This document shows, in pieces, positions 14,389 through 23,542 of a stretch of 24,606 nt of DNA. Both the position numbers and the translations under genes were made by a program. This DNA comes from DATLWR01 sp035576205 (GTDB lineage Bacteria > Pseudomonadota > Zetaproteobacteria > Mariprofundales > Mariprofundaceae). The DNA lies in assembly GCA_035576205.1 (NCBI GenBank), contig DATLWR010000012.1, positions 1 through 24,606 on the forward strand. The letters run 5' to 3'. Positions within the stretch are counted from its first letter, which is position 1; every line of letters starts with the position of its first letter. The notes under the pieces were generated by a model. It was not told the origin of the DNA. It did not search any database and saw only the letters and a program-made list of their open reading frames with translations.

Positions 14389-17300
14389 CTAGTGGATGGC
14401 GGATGCCGCTTCGCTTTCCTCTTGCTGGGCATGCTCGGTGGCCAGCAGCATGTAGACCGCCGGCACGACGAACAGCGTGAACAGCGTACCGATGGCGATG
14501 CCGCTGGCGATCACCAGCCCCATGTCGAAGCGCGATACGGCACCGGCTCCGCTGGCGGCGATCAGTGGCAGTACGCCGAGCACCATGGCGGCGGTCGTCA
14601 TCAGGATCGGCCGCAGACGGATGGCGGCCGCCTCCTCGATCGCCTCGCGCTTGGACTTGCCCTCACGCTGCCGGTTGTTGGCGAACTCGACGATCAGGAT
14701 GCCGTGCTTGCTGATCAGCCCCATCAGAGTCACCAGGCCCACCTCGGTGTAGATGTTGATGCTGGCACCGCCGACGCCGAGGCTGATGAAGATCAGGGCA
14801 CCGGCAATCGACATCGGCACCGACACTAGGATGATCAGCGGGTCGCGGAAGCTCTCGAACTGCGCCGCCAGCGCCAGGAAGATGATGATCAGCGCAAAGA
14901 CGAAGGTGAGGATAAAGCCGCTCGACTCCTGCACGAACTGGCGCGACTGGCCGCCGTAATCGACCGAATAGCCCTGCGGCAGCATCCGGTCGGCAACACC
15001 CTTCAGGTAGCTCAATGCCTCGCCCGTCGTGATCCCCGGCATCGCCACGCCCTGGATGGTCGCCGAATTCAGCTGCTGGAAATGGTTCAGCGCTTCCGGC
15101 GTCGTCTTCGTCGTGATGTGCACGATGGTGGAGAGCGGCACCGAGGTGCCGTTGGCAGTGCGGATGTAGTAGTTCAGCAGCTGGTCGGTGTTCAGGCGAT
15201 AGCGCTGCTGCACCTGCGGGATCACCTTGTAGGAGCGGCCGGAGAGGCTGAAGTAGTTGACGTAACCGCCACCAAGCATGGAGGCCAGCGCATCGCCGAT
15301 ATCCTTCATCGACAGCCCGAGCAGGGCCGCCTTGTTGCGGTCGATCTCCACCGTCGACTGCGGCAGGTCGATGCGCAGGTCCGAATCGATGAACATGAAC
15401 ATGCCGCTCTTCTGTGCCTCGTGCAGGAACTCCTGCGACACCTCGTTAAGTTGCTCGAACGGCTGCGTGGTGCCGATGATGAACTGGATCGGCAGGCCGC
15501 GGCTGCCCGGCAGCGACGGCGGCTGAAAGGCAACGGTGCGCACGCCGGCGATCTGGTTCAGCTCCTGCTGCACTACCGGCTGCAGAGCGCTGGCCGTCTT
15601 GCTGCGCTCGTCCCACGGGGTCAGCACCATGCCGGCGATCAGCCGGCCCGGCGCATCGATCTGGAAGACATGGTCGGTCTCCGGATGATCGGCATAGGTC
15701 TGGTAGATCTTCTGTGCATAGGGTTCACGCTGCTGCAGTGTCGAATTCGGTGCCGACGTCGCCGAGGCGATGATGACGCCCTGGTCCTCCTGCGGCGCCA
15801 GCTCGTGCTTGGCACCGGCATAAAGGAAATAGATGCTGCCCAGCACGATCAGCGCGAACGTCCAGGTTACCGGCAAACTGTCCAGCGACCCGTGCAGACC
15901 GCGCGCATACCAGTGCCGCACCATTTCGAAACGGCTGTCGATGTAATGCACCACACGGGATTCCCAGCCCGTATCGTCCGCCGCATGCGGCCTCAAGAGG
16001 CGCGAACACATCATCGGCGACAATGTCAGCGCAATAATGGCCGAAACGGTCACCGTGCCGACCAGGGTGAAGGCGAACTCGGTGAACAGAGCGCCCGTCA
16101 GCCCTCCCTGGAAACCGATCGGCACGTAGACCGAGATCAGCACCGTCGTCATGGCGATGATCGGCCCGCCCAGTTCGCGCGCCCCCTGGATGGCGGCCGC
16201 AATCGGCTTCATGCCCTCCTCGATATGGCGGTTGACGTTCTCCACCACGATGATGGCGTCGTCGACGACCAGACCGATGGCCAGCACGAAGGCGAGCAGG
16301 GTGAGCAGGTTGATCGAGAAACCGAAGATCAGCATCGCCGTGAAGGTGCCGACCAGCGACAGCGGGATAGCGATGACCGGAATCAGCACCGAGCGCGGCG
16401 AGCCCAGGAAGGCGAACACGACGAGGGTGATGACGATCAGCGCCTCGGTCAGCGTCTTGACCACCTCGTGGATCGAGCTGTTCACGAACTTGGTGGAATC
16501 GTAGACGATCTTGCCGTTGATGCCTTCCGGCAGCTGCGCCTGGAGATCCGGGAACACCTTGCGCACGCCGGCGACCACATCGAGCAGGTTGGCCGACGGC
16601 GCGACCTGGATACCGATGTAGACCGCTTTCTTGCCGTCGAAGGCGACCTGCGACTCGTAGTCCTCGGCACCCAGCGTGATGTTGGCGACATCCTTGAGCC
16701 GCACGATGGCGCCGTTCTGCTGCTTGATCACCAGGTTTCTGAATTCGTCCACCGAATGCAGGTTGGTGGACGCGTTGAGGTTGACCTGCACCATCTGGCC
16801 CTTGGTGTTACCCAGCCCCGACAGGAAGTCGTTCTGCGCCAGTGCGGCGCTGACATCGGTGGCGGTCAGGTTGTAGGCCGACATCTTCTTCGGATCGAGC
16901 CAGGCGCGCAGGGCGAAGTTCTTGCCGCCCAGGATCTCGGCGGTCTGTACGCCGTCCACGGACTGCAACTTCGGCTGTACGACGCGCAGCAGGTAGTCGG
17001 TGATGTAGTTGGACGGCAGCTGGTCGCTGTAGAAGCCCAGGTACATGGCATCGATGGTCTGGCCGATACTGATCTTCATCACCGGCTTCTGTGTCTGCGC
17101 CGGCAGCTGGTTCAGCACCGAGCTGATCTGGGCGCTCATCTCGGTCAGCGCCTTGTCGGAATCGTAGTTCAGCTTGAGGTTGGCAGTGATGGTGCTGGTG
17201 CTGTTGGTGCTGGTCGAGGTCATGTAATCGATGCCGTTGACCTGCGCGATGGCGTTTTCCAGCGGCGTGGTGATGAAGCCGGCAACCAGATCCGGGTCGG

Positions 17301-17460
17301 CGCCGTAATAGACCGTCGTCACGGTGATCACCGCGTTCTCGGTGCGCGGGAATTGCAGCACCGGCAGGATGCCGAACGAGCGCAGTCCGAGCACCAGCAG
17401 CAGCAGGCTGACGACCATGGCCAGCACGGGCCGGCGGATAAAGATATCGGTGAATTTCAT
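14389..17460 (-). CDS. RND efflux pump inner-membrane subunit (AcrB/MexF-like, HAE-1 type)
   Basis: A complete 1023-residue RND transporter. It starts with FTDIFIRRPVLA, the usual N-terminus before helix 1, and has the two repeats of a long periplasmic loop followed by a helix bundle. The proton-relay aspartates are present as D400-D401 in GLVVDDAIIVVENV, and the matching lysine is seen in LMGLISKHGILIVEFA near the C-terminus (AcrB Asp407/Asp408 and Lys940). The sequence AAQFESFRDPLIILVSVP is the conserved start of the second helix repeat. Such trimers take drugs, solvents or other amphiphiles from the periplasm or membrane and drive them through an outer-membrane channel using the proton gradient. 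The absence of the metal-pump charged-helix signature argues against a CusA type. Substrates cannot be read from sequence. It follows the adaptor gene after 15 bases. Confidence 0.96.
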   Translation of the reverse strand: MKFTDIFIRRPVLAMVVSLLLLVLGLRSFGILPVLQFPRTENAVITVTTVYYGADPDLVAGFITTPLENAIAQVNGIDYMTSTSTNSTSTITANLKLNYDSDKALTEMSAQISSVLNQLPAQTQKPVMKISIGQTIDAMYLGFYSDQLPSNYITDYLLRVVQPKLQSVDGVQTAEILGGKNFALRAWLDPKKMSAYNLTATDVSAALAQNDFLSGLGNTKGQMVQVNLNASTNLHSVDEFRNLVIKQQNGAIVRLKDVANITLGAEDYESQVAFDGKKAVYIGIQVAPSANLLDVVAGVRKVFPDLQAQLPEGINGKIVYDSTKFVNSSIHEVVKTLTEALIVITLVVFAFLGSPRSVLIPVIAIPLSLVGTFTAMLIFGFSINLLTLLAFVLAIGLVVDDAIIVVENVNRHIEEGMKPIAAAIQGARELGGPIIAMTTVLISVYVPIGFQGGLTGALFTEFAFTLVGTVTVSAIIALTLSPMMCSRLLRPHAADDTGWESRVVHYIDSRFEMVRHWYARGLHGSLDSLPVTWTFALIVLGSIYFLYAGAKHELAPQEDQGVIIASATSAPNSTLQQREPYAQKIYQTYADHPETDHVFQIDAPGRLIAGMVLTPWDERSKTASALQPVVQQELNQIAGVRTVAFQPPSLPGSRGLPIQFIIGTTQPFEQLNEVSQEFLHEAQKSGMFMFIDSDLRIDLPQSTVEIDRNKAALLGLSMKDIGDALASMLGGGYVNYFSLSGRSYKVIPQVQQRYRLNTDQLLNYYIRTANGTSVPLSTIVHITTKTTPEALNHFQQLNSATIQGVAMPGITTGEALSYLKGVADRMLPQGYSVDYGGQSRQFVQESSGFILTFVFALIIIFLALAAQFESFRDPLIILVSVPMSIAGALIFISLGVGGASINIYTEVGLVTLMGLISKHGILIVEFANNRQREGKSKREAIEEAAAIRLRPILMTTAAMVLGVLPLIAASGAGAVSRFDMGLVIASGIAIGTLFTLFVVPAVYMLLATEHAQQEESEAASAIH

Positions 17461-17475
17461 CGGTGCATGGCTGCC

Positions 17476-18606
17476 TTACTGGTCTTTCGGCTGCGGATTG
17501 GGCTCGTTGGCCGGCTGGATGCTGTTATTGACCACCACCGGTGAACCCTTACGCAGCTTGATCTGGCCGCTGGTGACGACGACATCGCCCTCCTTGACAC
17601 CCTTGAGGATGGCGACCTGGTCGCCACGCGTGTCGCCGGTGGTGACGAAAGCCTGCCTGGCCACCAGCTTCGGCTGCCCCTTCTCGTCCTTGCCCTCGGA
17701 CTCGACCAGATAAACGATGTTGCCGTACGGATTGTAGGTCACCGCCGTCTGCGGCAGCGTGATCAGGCGCTGTGTCTTGCCCGCCACGATATCGACGCTG
17801 CCGTACATGCCAGGCAGCAGCTTTTTGTCCGGATTGTCCAGCCGGGCGCGCACCCTGACATTGCGGGTATTCGGATCGACCTTCGGATCGATGACCGCAA
17901 CCGTGCCGCTGAAAACCTCGCCCGGCCAGGCGTCGGTCTTCAGCGTCACCTCCTGGCCGACCCTGAGCTGGCCCAGGGCCTGCTGCGGCAGGTAGAAGTC
18001 CGCATCGATCGGATCCAGCGATTGCAGCGTCACCATGGCCGTACCGGCATTCACATACTGGCCGAGATCGACGTTGCGCACACCCAGACGACCGGCAAAG
18101 GGAGCGCGGATCACCTTCTTGTCCACCAGCGCCTGCTGCTCGGCCACACTGGCGCGCGCCTGCTTGAGATTCGCCTCCGAGGCATCCAGCGCCTGCCGGC
18201 TGATCGCCTTGACCCCGAACTGCTCCTTGTCGCGCTTGTAGGTGGTGGCCGCGAGGTCGGCTGCGGCCTGCAGCGAATGCAGCTTGGCGATGTCGCTGTC
18301 GGCATTGAGCTCCAGCAGCACCGTACCGGCCTTGACGTCGTCGCCCTCCTTGAAGCGGATGGCGGAAACGATACCGGGAAGTTCGGTGCTCAGATCGGCA
18401 CCGCGCACGGCGCTGAGGCTGCCCACCGCCTCCAGCGTCGGCTGCCATTCCTGATAGCCGGCCACGGTGGTGGAAACCGTCTGCGGCGGCATGCCGCCGG
18501 CGCGCATGTATTTCTGCATCATGTAGCCCTTGAAGGCCTGGAAGCCGAAGATCCCCCCGAACACCAGTCCGGCGAGGACCAGCATGATGGTCATGCGTTT
18601 CTTCAT
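17476..18606 (-). CDS. RND efflux periplasmic adaptor (membrane fusion protein)
   Basis: A 376-residue adaptor. Residues about 5-25 are a single membrane anchor (MTIMLVLAGLVFGGIFGF); there is no lipobox, so it is anchored by this helix rather than a lipid. Then come the first lipoyl half (GIVSAIRFKEGDDVKAGTVLLEL), an alpha-hairpin (SLQAAADLAATTYKRDKEQFG to ARASVAEQQALV), the second lipoyl half (IRAPFAGRLGVRNVDLGQYV), a beta-barrel domain and a membrane-proximal domain ending in a Pro/Asn-rich tail. It bridges the RND pump and the outer-membrane channel. GGGAG before ATG 18606 supports the start, and the ATG overlaps the stop of the upstream outer-membrane factor gene as ATGA, a sign of coupled translation. 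Confidence 0.95.
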   Translation of the reverse strand: MKKRMTIMLVLAGLVFGGIFGFQAFKGYMMQKYMRAGGMPPQTVSTTVAGYQEWQPTLEAVGSLSAVRGADLSTELPGIVSAIRFKEGDDVKAGTVLLELNADSDIAKLHSLQAAADLAATTYKRDKEQFGVKAISRQALDASEANLKQARASVAEQQALVDKKVIRAPFAGRLGVRNVDLGQYVNAGTAMVTLQSLDPIDADFYLPQQALGQLRVGQEVTLKTDAWPGEVFSGTVAVIDPKVDPNTRNVRVRARLDNPDKKLLPGMYGSVDIVAGKTQRLITLPQTAVTYNPYGNIVYLVESEGKDEKGQPKLVARQAFVTTGDTRGDQVAILKGVKEGDVVVTSGQIKLRKGSPVVVNNSIQPANEPNPQPKDQ

Positions 18607-20108
18607 GGGTTTGCTCCCTGTTGCTGGCTGGCGGGCTCCGAGTTGCCGTCCGCCGCGGATTTCTGGTCGGCATTGCCATGGTTCCACCAGCCGCCGCCCA
18701 GGGCGTGGATCAGGGCCGCCGAATCGGCAAAGCGCGCCGCCTCGGCCTGCGTCAGGTTGATGCTGGCCTGCTGGTACTGCTGGCTGGCGGTGAGCAGCTC
18801 GAGGTAGCTCGCGGCACCCGCCTGGTATTGCTGGCGAACCAGGGCGAAGGTCTGGCCGGCTGCCGACTCGGCATCGCGCTGCAAGGTCAGCGTACGGCTG
18901 TCCATCTCCAGCGCCAGCAGCGTGTCGGCCACATCGCGGAAGGACTGCAATACCACCTCCCGGTAGTTGGCGTTCGCCTGGTCGAAGGCCGCCACCGCCG
19001 CCCGCTTCTTGGCATGCAGTTCGCCGCCGTGGAACAGCGGCTGCAGCAGCCCGGCACCCAGACCCCAGACGGTGGTGCTGCCGGCACCGAACAGGTTCGA
19101 TACCTGGCTGCTTTCGGTACCGTAGCTGGCGGTCAGCGTGATGCTCGGATACATGTTGGCCGTCGCCACGCCGACATTGGCGCTGGCCTGATGCAGCAGC
19201 GCTTCGGCGGCCAGGATGTCGGGGCGCTGGCGGACCAGCTCCGACGGCAGGCTGAGCGGCAGCGTCGCTGGCAGATGCAGCGTATCGAGGCCGAACTCGG
19301 GCAGGCCGCCGTCGGCCGGCAAGCGTCCGGCCAGCACATTCAGCAGATTGCGGTTCTGCTCCAGCTGTTTCTGCAGCGCCGGCAGCGTGGCACGGATACG
19401 CGCCAGATCGCTCTGCTGGCTGAGCACCGCTTTCTGTGCGACCGCGCCCTGCTCATATTGTTGTTGGATCATCGCCAGCTGCGACTCGCTGTCGCTGATC
19501 ATCTGGCGCGTGGCCGCAATCTGGCCGCGCAGCGAGGCTTCCTTCACGGCCGCCGTCACGATATTGGCCGCCAGTGTCAGCCGTGCCGCCTGCAGCTCGT
19601 ACTGGGCGTAGTCGATCTGCGAGCGCAAACCCTCCAGGTAGCGGCGGCTGCCACCGAACAGGTCGAGGCCGTAACTCGCACTCACCGAAGCATTGTACAG
19701 GTTGTAGATGCGTGCCCGGCCACCGAAAGAGGCGCCGGAGATCTTCTGCCTGCTGGCCGAAGCCTTGGCATCGATCGTCGGATAGAGCACGGCGCCTACC
19801 TGCGCGTTCAGGTTCTCCTCGGCCTCGCGCAGCTTCGCTTCCGCTGCCGTCACCGTCGGGCTGCTGGCCAACCCCTGTTCGACCAGCCGGTTCAGCGGCT
19901 CGGAGCCGAACAGCTGCCACCATTGCGCCGGGACCTCGCCGCCGGCCAGCAGTTTCTGTCCCGTCGCCGCTTCGGGTAGTTCGAGGGTCAGCTTCAGCGA
20001 GGTGTAATGGTCGGTCTTTGGAGCGGCGGGCTGCTTGAAGTCGGGGCCGACGGCACAGCCGGCCAGCAGGACGATACCGATCGCGGCCATGGAACGTTGC
20101 AGGATCAT
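18603..20108 (-). CDS. Outer-membrane efflux lipoprotein (OprM/NodT family)
   Basis: A 501-residue TolC-like channel protein. The signal ends in lipobox LAGC at Cys18 and is followed by AVGPDFKQP, the classical N-terminus of OprM/NodT lipoproteins. Two OEP repeats are visible: PLNRLVEQGLASSPTVTAAEAKLREAEENL... and the second starting near RQRPDILAAEALLHQASANVGVATANMYPSITL, with long coiled-coil helices between. The mature trimer forms the outer-membrane exit duct of the pump. The start at 20108 overlaps the stop of tetR as ATGA; the frame is open further upstream inside tetR but those residues are out of family. The C-terminal tail after GGGWWN is polar and low in complexity. Confidence 0.95.
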   Translation of the reverse strand: MILQRSMAAIGIVLLAGCAVGPDFKQPAAPKTDHYTSLKLTLELPEAATGQKLLAGGEVPAQWWQLFGSEPLNRLVEQGLASSPTVTAAEAKLREAEENLNAQVGAVLYPTIDAKASASRQKISGASFGGRARIYNLYNASVSASYGLDLFGGSRRYLEGLRSQIDYAQYELQAARLTLAANIVTAAVKEASLRGQIAATRQMISDSESQLAMIQQQYEQGAVAQKAVLSQQSDLARIRATLPALQKQLEQNRNLLNVLAGRLPADGGLPEFGLDTLHLPATLPLSLPSELVRQRPDILAAEALLHQASANVGVATANMYPSITLTASYGTESSQVSNLFGAGSTTVWGLGAGLLQPLFHGGELHAKKRAAVAAFDQANANYREVVLQSFRDVADTLLALEMDSRTLTLQRDAESAAGQTFALVRQQYQAGAASYLELLTASQQYQQASINLTQAEAARFADSAALIHALGGGWWNHGNADQKSAADGNSEPASQQQGANP

Positions 20109-20680
20109 GCCTTCAACCCTGCGTACAACAGCTCGACCAGGCGGTCGAGCCGGGTTTCGAGCAGATCCAGTGGCTCCTGCATGAACAACGGAATGCAGAA
20201 GGCTAGGGTGGCAACGAAGATCGAACCGGCCGATTGCCTGGCATCTTGCGGGCGGAACTCGCCGCGGCCGATACCGCGCTCGATGATCCCCGCCAGCCAA
20301 GCGATAGCGCGTTCGTCGTAGCGGTCGATCAGATCCCGGTGCCGGTCGGTAATCAACTGCACGACCTCGTGAAGATGGGTGCTGCCGCAGGTAAGGGAGT
20401 GGGTGAAACGCAGGCGGGCCAGCAGGTACTGCCGCAACTGCTCAATCGCCGGCGCGGCCTCATCGGTAGCCGTCTCACAGGTCGCCGACTTCTCCTCCAT
20501 CTTCGCCTCCACGCCGGCGATGGCGATCGCCTCCTTGCTCTCGAAATAGCGGTAGACGTTGCCGCTACTCATGCCGCAATCGGCGGCAATTTCGGCCACC
20601 GTGGTCTTGCCGTAACCGTAGTCGGCAAAGCGCTTGGCTGCTGCGTTGAGAATCTGCCGGCGAATCTGAAGTTCCTGCAT
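20105..20680 (-). CDS. TetR family transcriptional regulator of the efflux operon
   Basis: A 191-residue regulator. Residues about 6-52 form the TetR DNA-binding domain: RRQILNAAAKRFADYGYGKTTVAEIAADCGMSSGNVYRYFESKEAI, with the helix-turn-helix at about 26-45. The rest is an all-helical ligand-binding and dimerisation domain ending in LLETRLDRLVELLYAGLKA, close to the AcrR-like C-terminal type. It is the first gene of the operon and its stop overlaps the start of the outer-membrane factor gene, so repressor and pump are made from one transcript; autorepression relieved by a pump substrate is the natural reading (inference). An imperfect dyad at 20708-20731 could be its operator. No Shine-Dalgarno is apparent before ATG 20680, so basal translation may be low. 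Confidence 0.93.
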   Translation of the reverse strand: MQELQIRRQILNAAAKRFADYGYGKTTVAEIAADCGMSSGNVYRYFESKEAIAIAGVEAKMEEKSATCETATDEAAPAIEQLRQYLLARLRFTHSLTCGSTHLHEVVQLITDRHRDLIDRYDERAIAWLAGIIERGIGRGEFRPQDARQSAGSIFVATLAFCIPLFMQEPLDLLETRLDRLVELLYAGLKA

Positions 20681-20707
20681 AGTGGCAGTGAAGCAGAACT
20701 AAACAGT

Positions 20708-20731
20708 GAATGCAAACGGAAATATTCATTC
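20708..20731. promoter_or_regulatory. Candidate TetR operator upstream of the efflux operon
   Basis: GAATG (20708-20712) and CATTC (20727-20731) are inverted arms around a 14-base AT-rich spacer that itself contains AATATT. The extent suits a TetR dimer site and it lies 28-51 bases upstream of the regulator's start codon, where the promoter must be. The arms are short, and I cannot define -35 and -10 boxes with confidence. Confidence 0.35.
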
Positions 20732-20865
20732 GTTACTCTCCCGCCACAGCCGCTTTCTCGCTATCGCTGAGAGGGCATAAGTCGGAAACCGGGAGGCCGG
20801 CGTATTCATCTACCTATCGTAGCAGTCCATCGACAGCTGCGAGCACAAGGGTGTGGCTGCGCAGG

Positions 20866-23475
20866 TCAGGCTCGCTTGGGTTCCCAGGCAGGCAGGCCGG
20901 GCATGGCGCTGATCAGTGCCAGTACCACCGCTGCGAGATAGGGAAGCGACTGCACCAGCAGCACGATGATCCACAGCAGCAGGTCCGGGCTTTCGACATT
21001 CTGACCGATCGCCACGCCCCAGGCCGCCAGCCACAGCACCAGCATCAGGCCGGCCTCCTCGCGCGAGTCGGCCAGTGCCTTTCGCCAGGCCTGGGTGCTG
21101 GCCAGTTTCGGGGTACGGAAGAATGGCTTTTCACGGCTTCGGAAACCTTCGACGATGGCGCGCGAGATGGTGTGCGATAAAGCCAGGCCCGCGAGGCCGG
21201 CCGCCAGCGTCTGGGTGATGCTGGCGCCCACCCGCGTCTGGTAGAGATAGAGCAGCTTGGCCGATTTGAAGGCGAACAGTGCCAGCGGCAGTACGGAGAG
21301 TTCGAGCAGCGGCGCATCGACCTCTTTCGGGAAATAGATCATGCCGAGCGACCAGGCCACGGCCGCCAGCGTAAACAGCAGGTTGGCGCCATCGGCGATC
21401 CACGGCAGCCAGCCGGCGACAAAGTGATACCGCTGCCCCATGGTCAGCCCCGATGGCTTGCGACCCAGCAGTTCCGCGGCATGCCGGCGCATGATCTGCA
21501 CCGCACCGTAGGCCCAGCGGAAGCGCTGTTTCTTGTAATCGGCAAAGGTGTCCGGCATGACCCCGCGGCCGTAGCTGCGGGCGATATAGGCCGCCTCATG
21601 GCCGGCGGCGAAGATGCGCAGGCCGAGCTCGGCATCCTCGGTGATGCACCATTCGCTCCAGCCGCCGACCGCCTCGAGCACCGACTTGCGGACCATGGTC
21701 ATGGTGCCGTGCTGGATGATGGCGTTGCGCTCGTTGCGGGTCACCATGCCGATGTAGAAGAAGCCGCGATATTCGGCATGGCACATCGCCTTGAAGGCGC
21801 TGTCATGCTCGTCGCGGTAGTCCTGCGGCGCCTGCACGACGGCAATGGCAGGGTTGGTGAATTGCGGCACCAGATCGCGCAGCCAGGAGGACTCGACCAC
21901 ATAGTCGCTGTCGATCACCGCGATGACCTCCGCATCGGCCGCGGTCTGGCGCAGTGCGAAATTGAGCGCCCCCGCCTTGAAGCCGGCCAGTGGATCCTCG
22001 TGGAAGAAGCGGAAGCGCGGCCCCAGCTTTTCGCAATGCTCCCGCACCGGCTGCCAGACGGCGGCATCCTTGGTGTTGTTGTCGATCACGATGATCTCGA
22101 AATCCGGGTAATCGAGGCGGGCCAGCGCATCCAGCGTTTCGATCATCAGCCCGGCAGGCTCGTTGTAGGCGGGCAGGTGAATGGAGACCTTCGGCAGTTT
22201 CGTCGCATCGACCGGCACCGGCCTGAGTTCCCGGCGCCGCTCCCGGAACCAGTGCGCCTCGGCCCATTCGTGCGCCTCGGCCAGGAGCACCAGGATGACG
22301 CCGCTCATGCCGATCGTCAGCAGCAGCCCGACCAGCACGCTGCCCACCGACAGATAGCGCTGGGTATAGTCGTACACGATCCAGACCACGGTAGAGGCAG
22401 CGGTGAATGCCACGATGGCGAGAAAGCCGCGGCCGTGATGGCTGAGGCTGCTGCTCTTCGCCAGCATGAACAGCAGCACGATACCGGCCGCCAGGATCGT
22501 CGCGGTGGCGAGCAGCGGCCAGTTCGGGATCCGCACGATCGGGGCGGTAAACTCGAACTTGGGCTGACGTTCGACGTTCCAGACGCCCCAGTAGGCGCCC
22601 ACCGACCCCTCCGTCTCGGCTTTCCAGGGCTGATCAAAGGCCTCCATGACGTAGTAGACGTAGCCCTCTGCCTCGGCGCGGGCGAGGAAGCGGCGCAGGA
22701 AGATGGCTTCGTTGGCCTTGCTGGCCACCGCCGCTATGCGCGTCCGGCCCTCGCTCGGCCAGCCGACCTCGGTGATGACGATCGGCTTGGCCGGGTAGGC
22801 TGCACGCAGCTGCCGCATGCGCTCGTCGATATAATCGATCGAACTCTCCACGGCCTGCCCTTCCCAGTAGGGCAGCATGTGCACGGCCAGGTAGTCGACA
22901 TGCGCGACCAGTTCGGGGTGCTTGAGCCAGACATGCCACGGCTCGGCCGTACTGACCGGGATGTCCAGCGCGACGCGGGCGCGGTCGAGATAGGCGATCA
23001 GCTGTTCGGACGTGACATCGCCGCGCAGCAGCGCCTCGTTACCGACGATGGCGCGCACGACGTTGCTGTGGTGCGGCGCCACATTGATCAACCGTTCGAG
23101 CTCGGTTTCGTTGTTGTCCAGCCGCCCGTCAATCCAGGCGCCGAGGGCGACATTGATGCCATGCCTTGCCGCCAGCGCCGGAATCGAGGCGAGCACCCCC
23201 TCGGTCGAATAGGTGCGTACGGCATGCGTCTTGCCCGCCAGCATGGCGAGATCGGCATCGATTTCGGCCTCGCTGGGCAGCCGGTGTTCAAGTGGCGTCT
23301 GCCCTTCGCGATAGGGTGAGAAGGCGAAGCCGTCGATACGTTTCGGCCATGGCGTTTCCGGATGCGGCTGGTTGAACAGCGCATACAGCGCCAGGGTCAG
23401 CATGGCGCCGGCAACGGTGATGATGAAGTTCGCCTTGTTCAAGGTTTGCCACCCCGAAAATCGCCGCAGCATCAT
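20866..23475 (-). CDS. GH17-GT2 fusion membrane protein, NdvB-like beta-glucan synthase/transglycosylase
   Basis: An 869-residue protein. Order of parts: one N-terminal helix (about 14-34); a GH17-like domain (about 45-315) with acid/base Glu147 in VGNEALL and nucleophile Glu236 in ITEVGWPS; three helices (about 320-400); a GT2 domain (about 425-670) with LPAYNEP, the DSD motif at 522-524, TED at 612-614 and QRFRW at 650-654; then several C-terminal helices. The GT2 motifs are those of processive, membrane-embedded synthases using UDP-sugar. GH17 domains attached to such GT2s in Pseudomonas and Azotobacter act as beta-1,3-glucan transglycosylases, and NdvB proteins make periplasmic or cyclic beta-glucans. 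Topology puts GH17 in the periplasm and GT2 in the cytoplasm. No PilZ domain is seen. ATG 23475 is chosen over TTG 23508; the site before it is weak. Confidence 0.88.
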   Translation of the reverse strand: MMLRRFSGWQTLNKANFIITVAGAMLTLALYALFNQPHPETPWPKRIDGFAFSPYREGQTPLEHRLPSEAEIDADLAMLAGKTHAVRTYSTEGVLASIPALAARHGINVALGAWIDGRLDNNETELERLINVAPHHSNVVRAIVGNEALLRGDVTSEQLIAYLDRARVALDIPVSTAEPWHVWLKHPELVAHVDYLAVHMLPYWEGQAVESSIDYIDERMRQLRAAYPAKPIVITEVGWPSEGRTRIAAVASKANEAIFLRRFLARAEAEGYVYYVMEAFDQPWKAETEGSVGAYWGVWNVERQPKFEFTAPIVRIPNWPLLATATILAAGIVLLFMLAKSSSLSHHGRGFLAIVAFTAASTVVWIVYDYTQRYLSVGSVLVGLLLTIGMSGVILVLLAEAHEWAEAHWFRERRRELRPVPVDATKLPKVSIHLPAYNEPAGLMIETLDALARLDYPDFEIIVIDNNTKDAAVWQPVREHCEKLGPRFRFFHEDPLAGFKAGALNFALRQTAADAEVIAVIDSDYVVESSWLRDLVPQFTNPAIAVVQAPQDYRDEHDSAFKAMCHAEYRGFFYIGMVTRNERNAIIQHGTMTMVRKSVLEAVGGWSEWCITEDAELGLRIFAAGHEAAYIARSYGRGVMPDTFADYKKQRFRWAYGAVQIMRRHAAELLGRKPSGLTMGQRYHFVAGWLPWIADGANLLFTLAAVAWSLGMIYFPKEVDAPLLELSVLPLALFAFKSAKLLYLYQTRVGASITQTLAAGLAGLALSHTISRAIVEGFRSREKPFFRTPKLASTQAWRKALADSREEAGLMLVLWLAAWGVAIGQNVESPDLLLWIIVLLVQSLPYLAAVVLALISAMPGLPAWEPKRA

Positions 23476-23542
23476 CCCGCCACATCTTTCTGTAAATACC
23501 CGGCACAATGTCTACAATGATCTTTTGACTCAGGAGACGATA

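Noticed and set aside
15082..17544. An 820-codon open frame antisense to the RND pump gene
   Set aside because: The opposite strand encodes an unmistakable full-length RND transporter. The antisense product is rich in His, Arg, Gln and Asp with no domain, as expected from the mirror frame of a GC-rich gene.
18621..19979. A 452-codon open frame antisense to the outer-membrane factor gene
   Set aside because: It is the shadow of a complete OprM-type lipoprotein gene and its translation is low-complexity His/Arg/Gln-rich sequence.
21424..23319. A 631-codon open frame antisense to the GH17-GT2 gene
   Set aside because: All conserved catalytic motifs are on the minus strand; the antisense translation shows no family pattern, signal or ribosome site.
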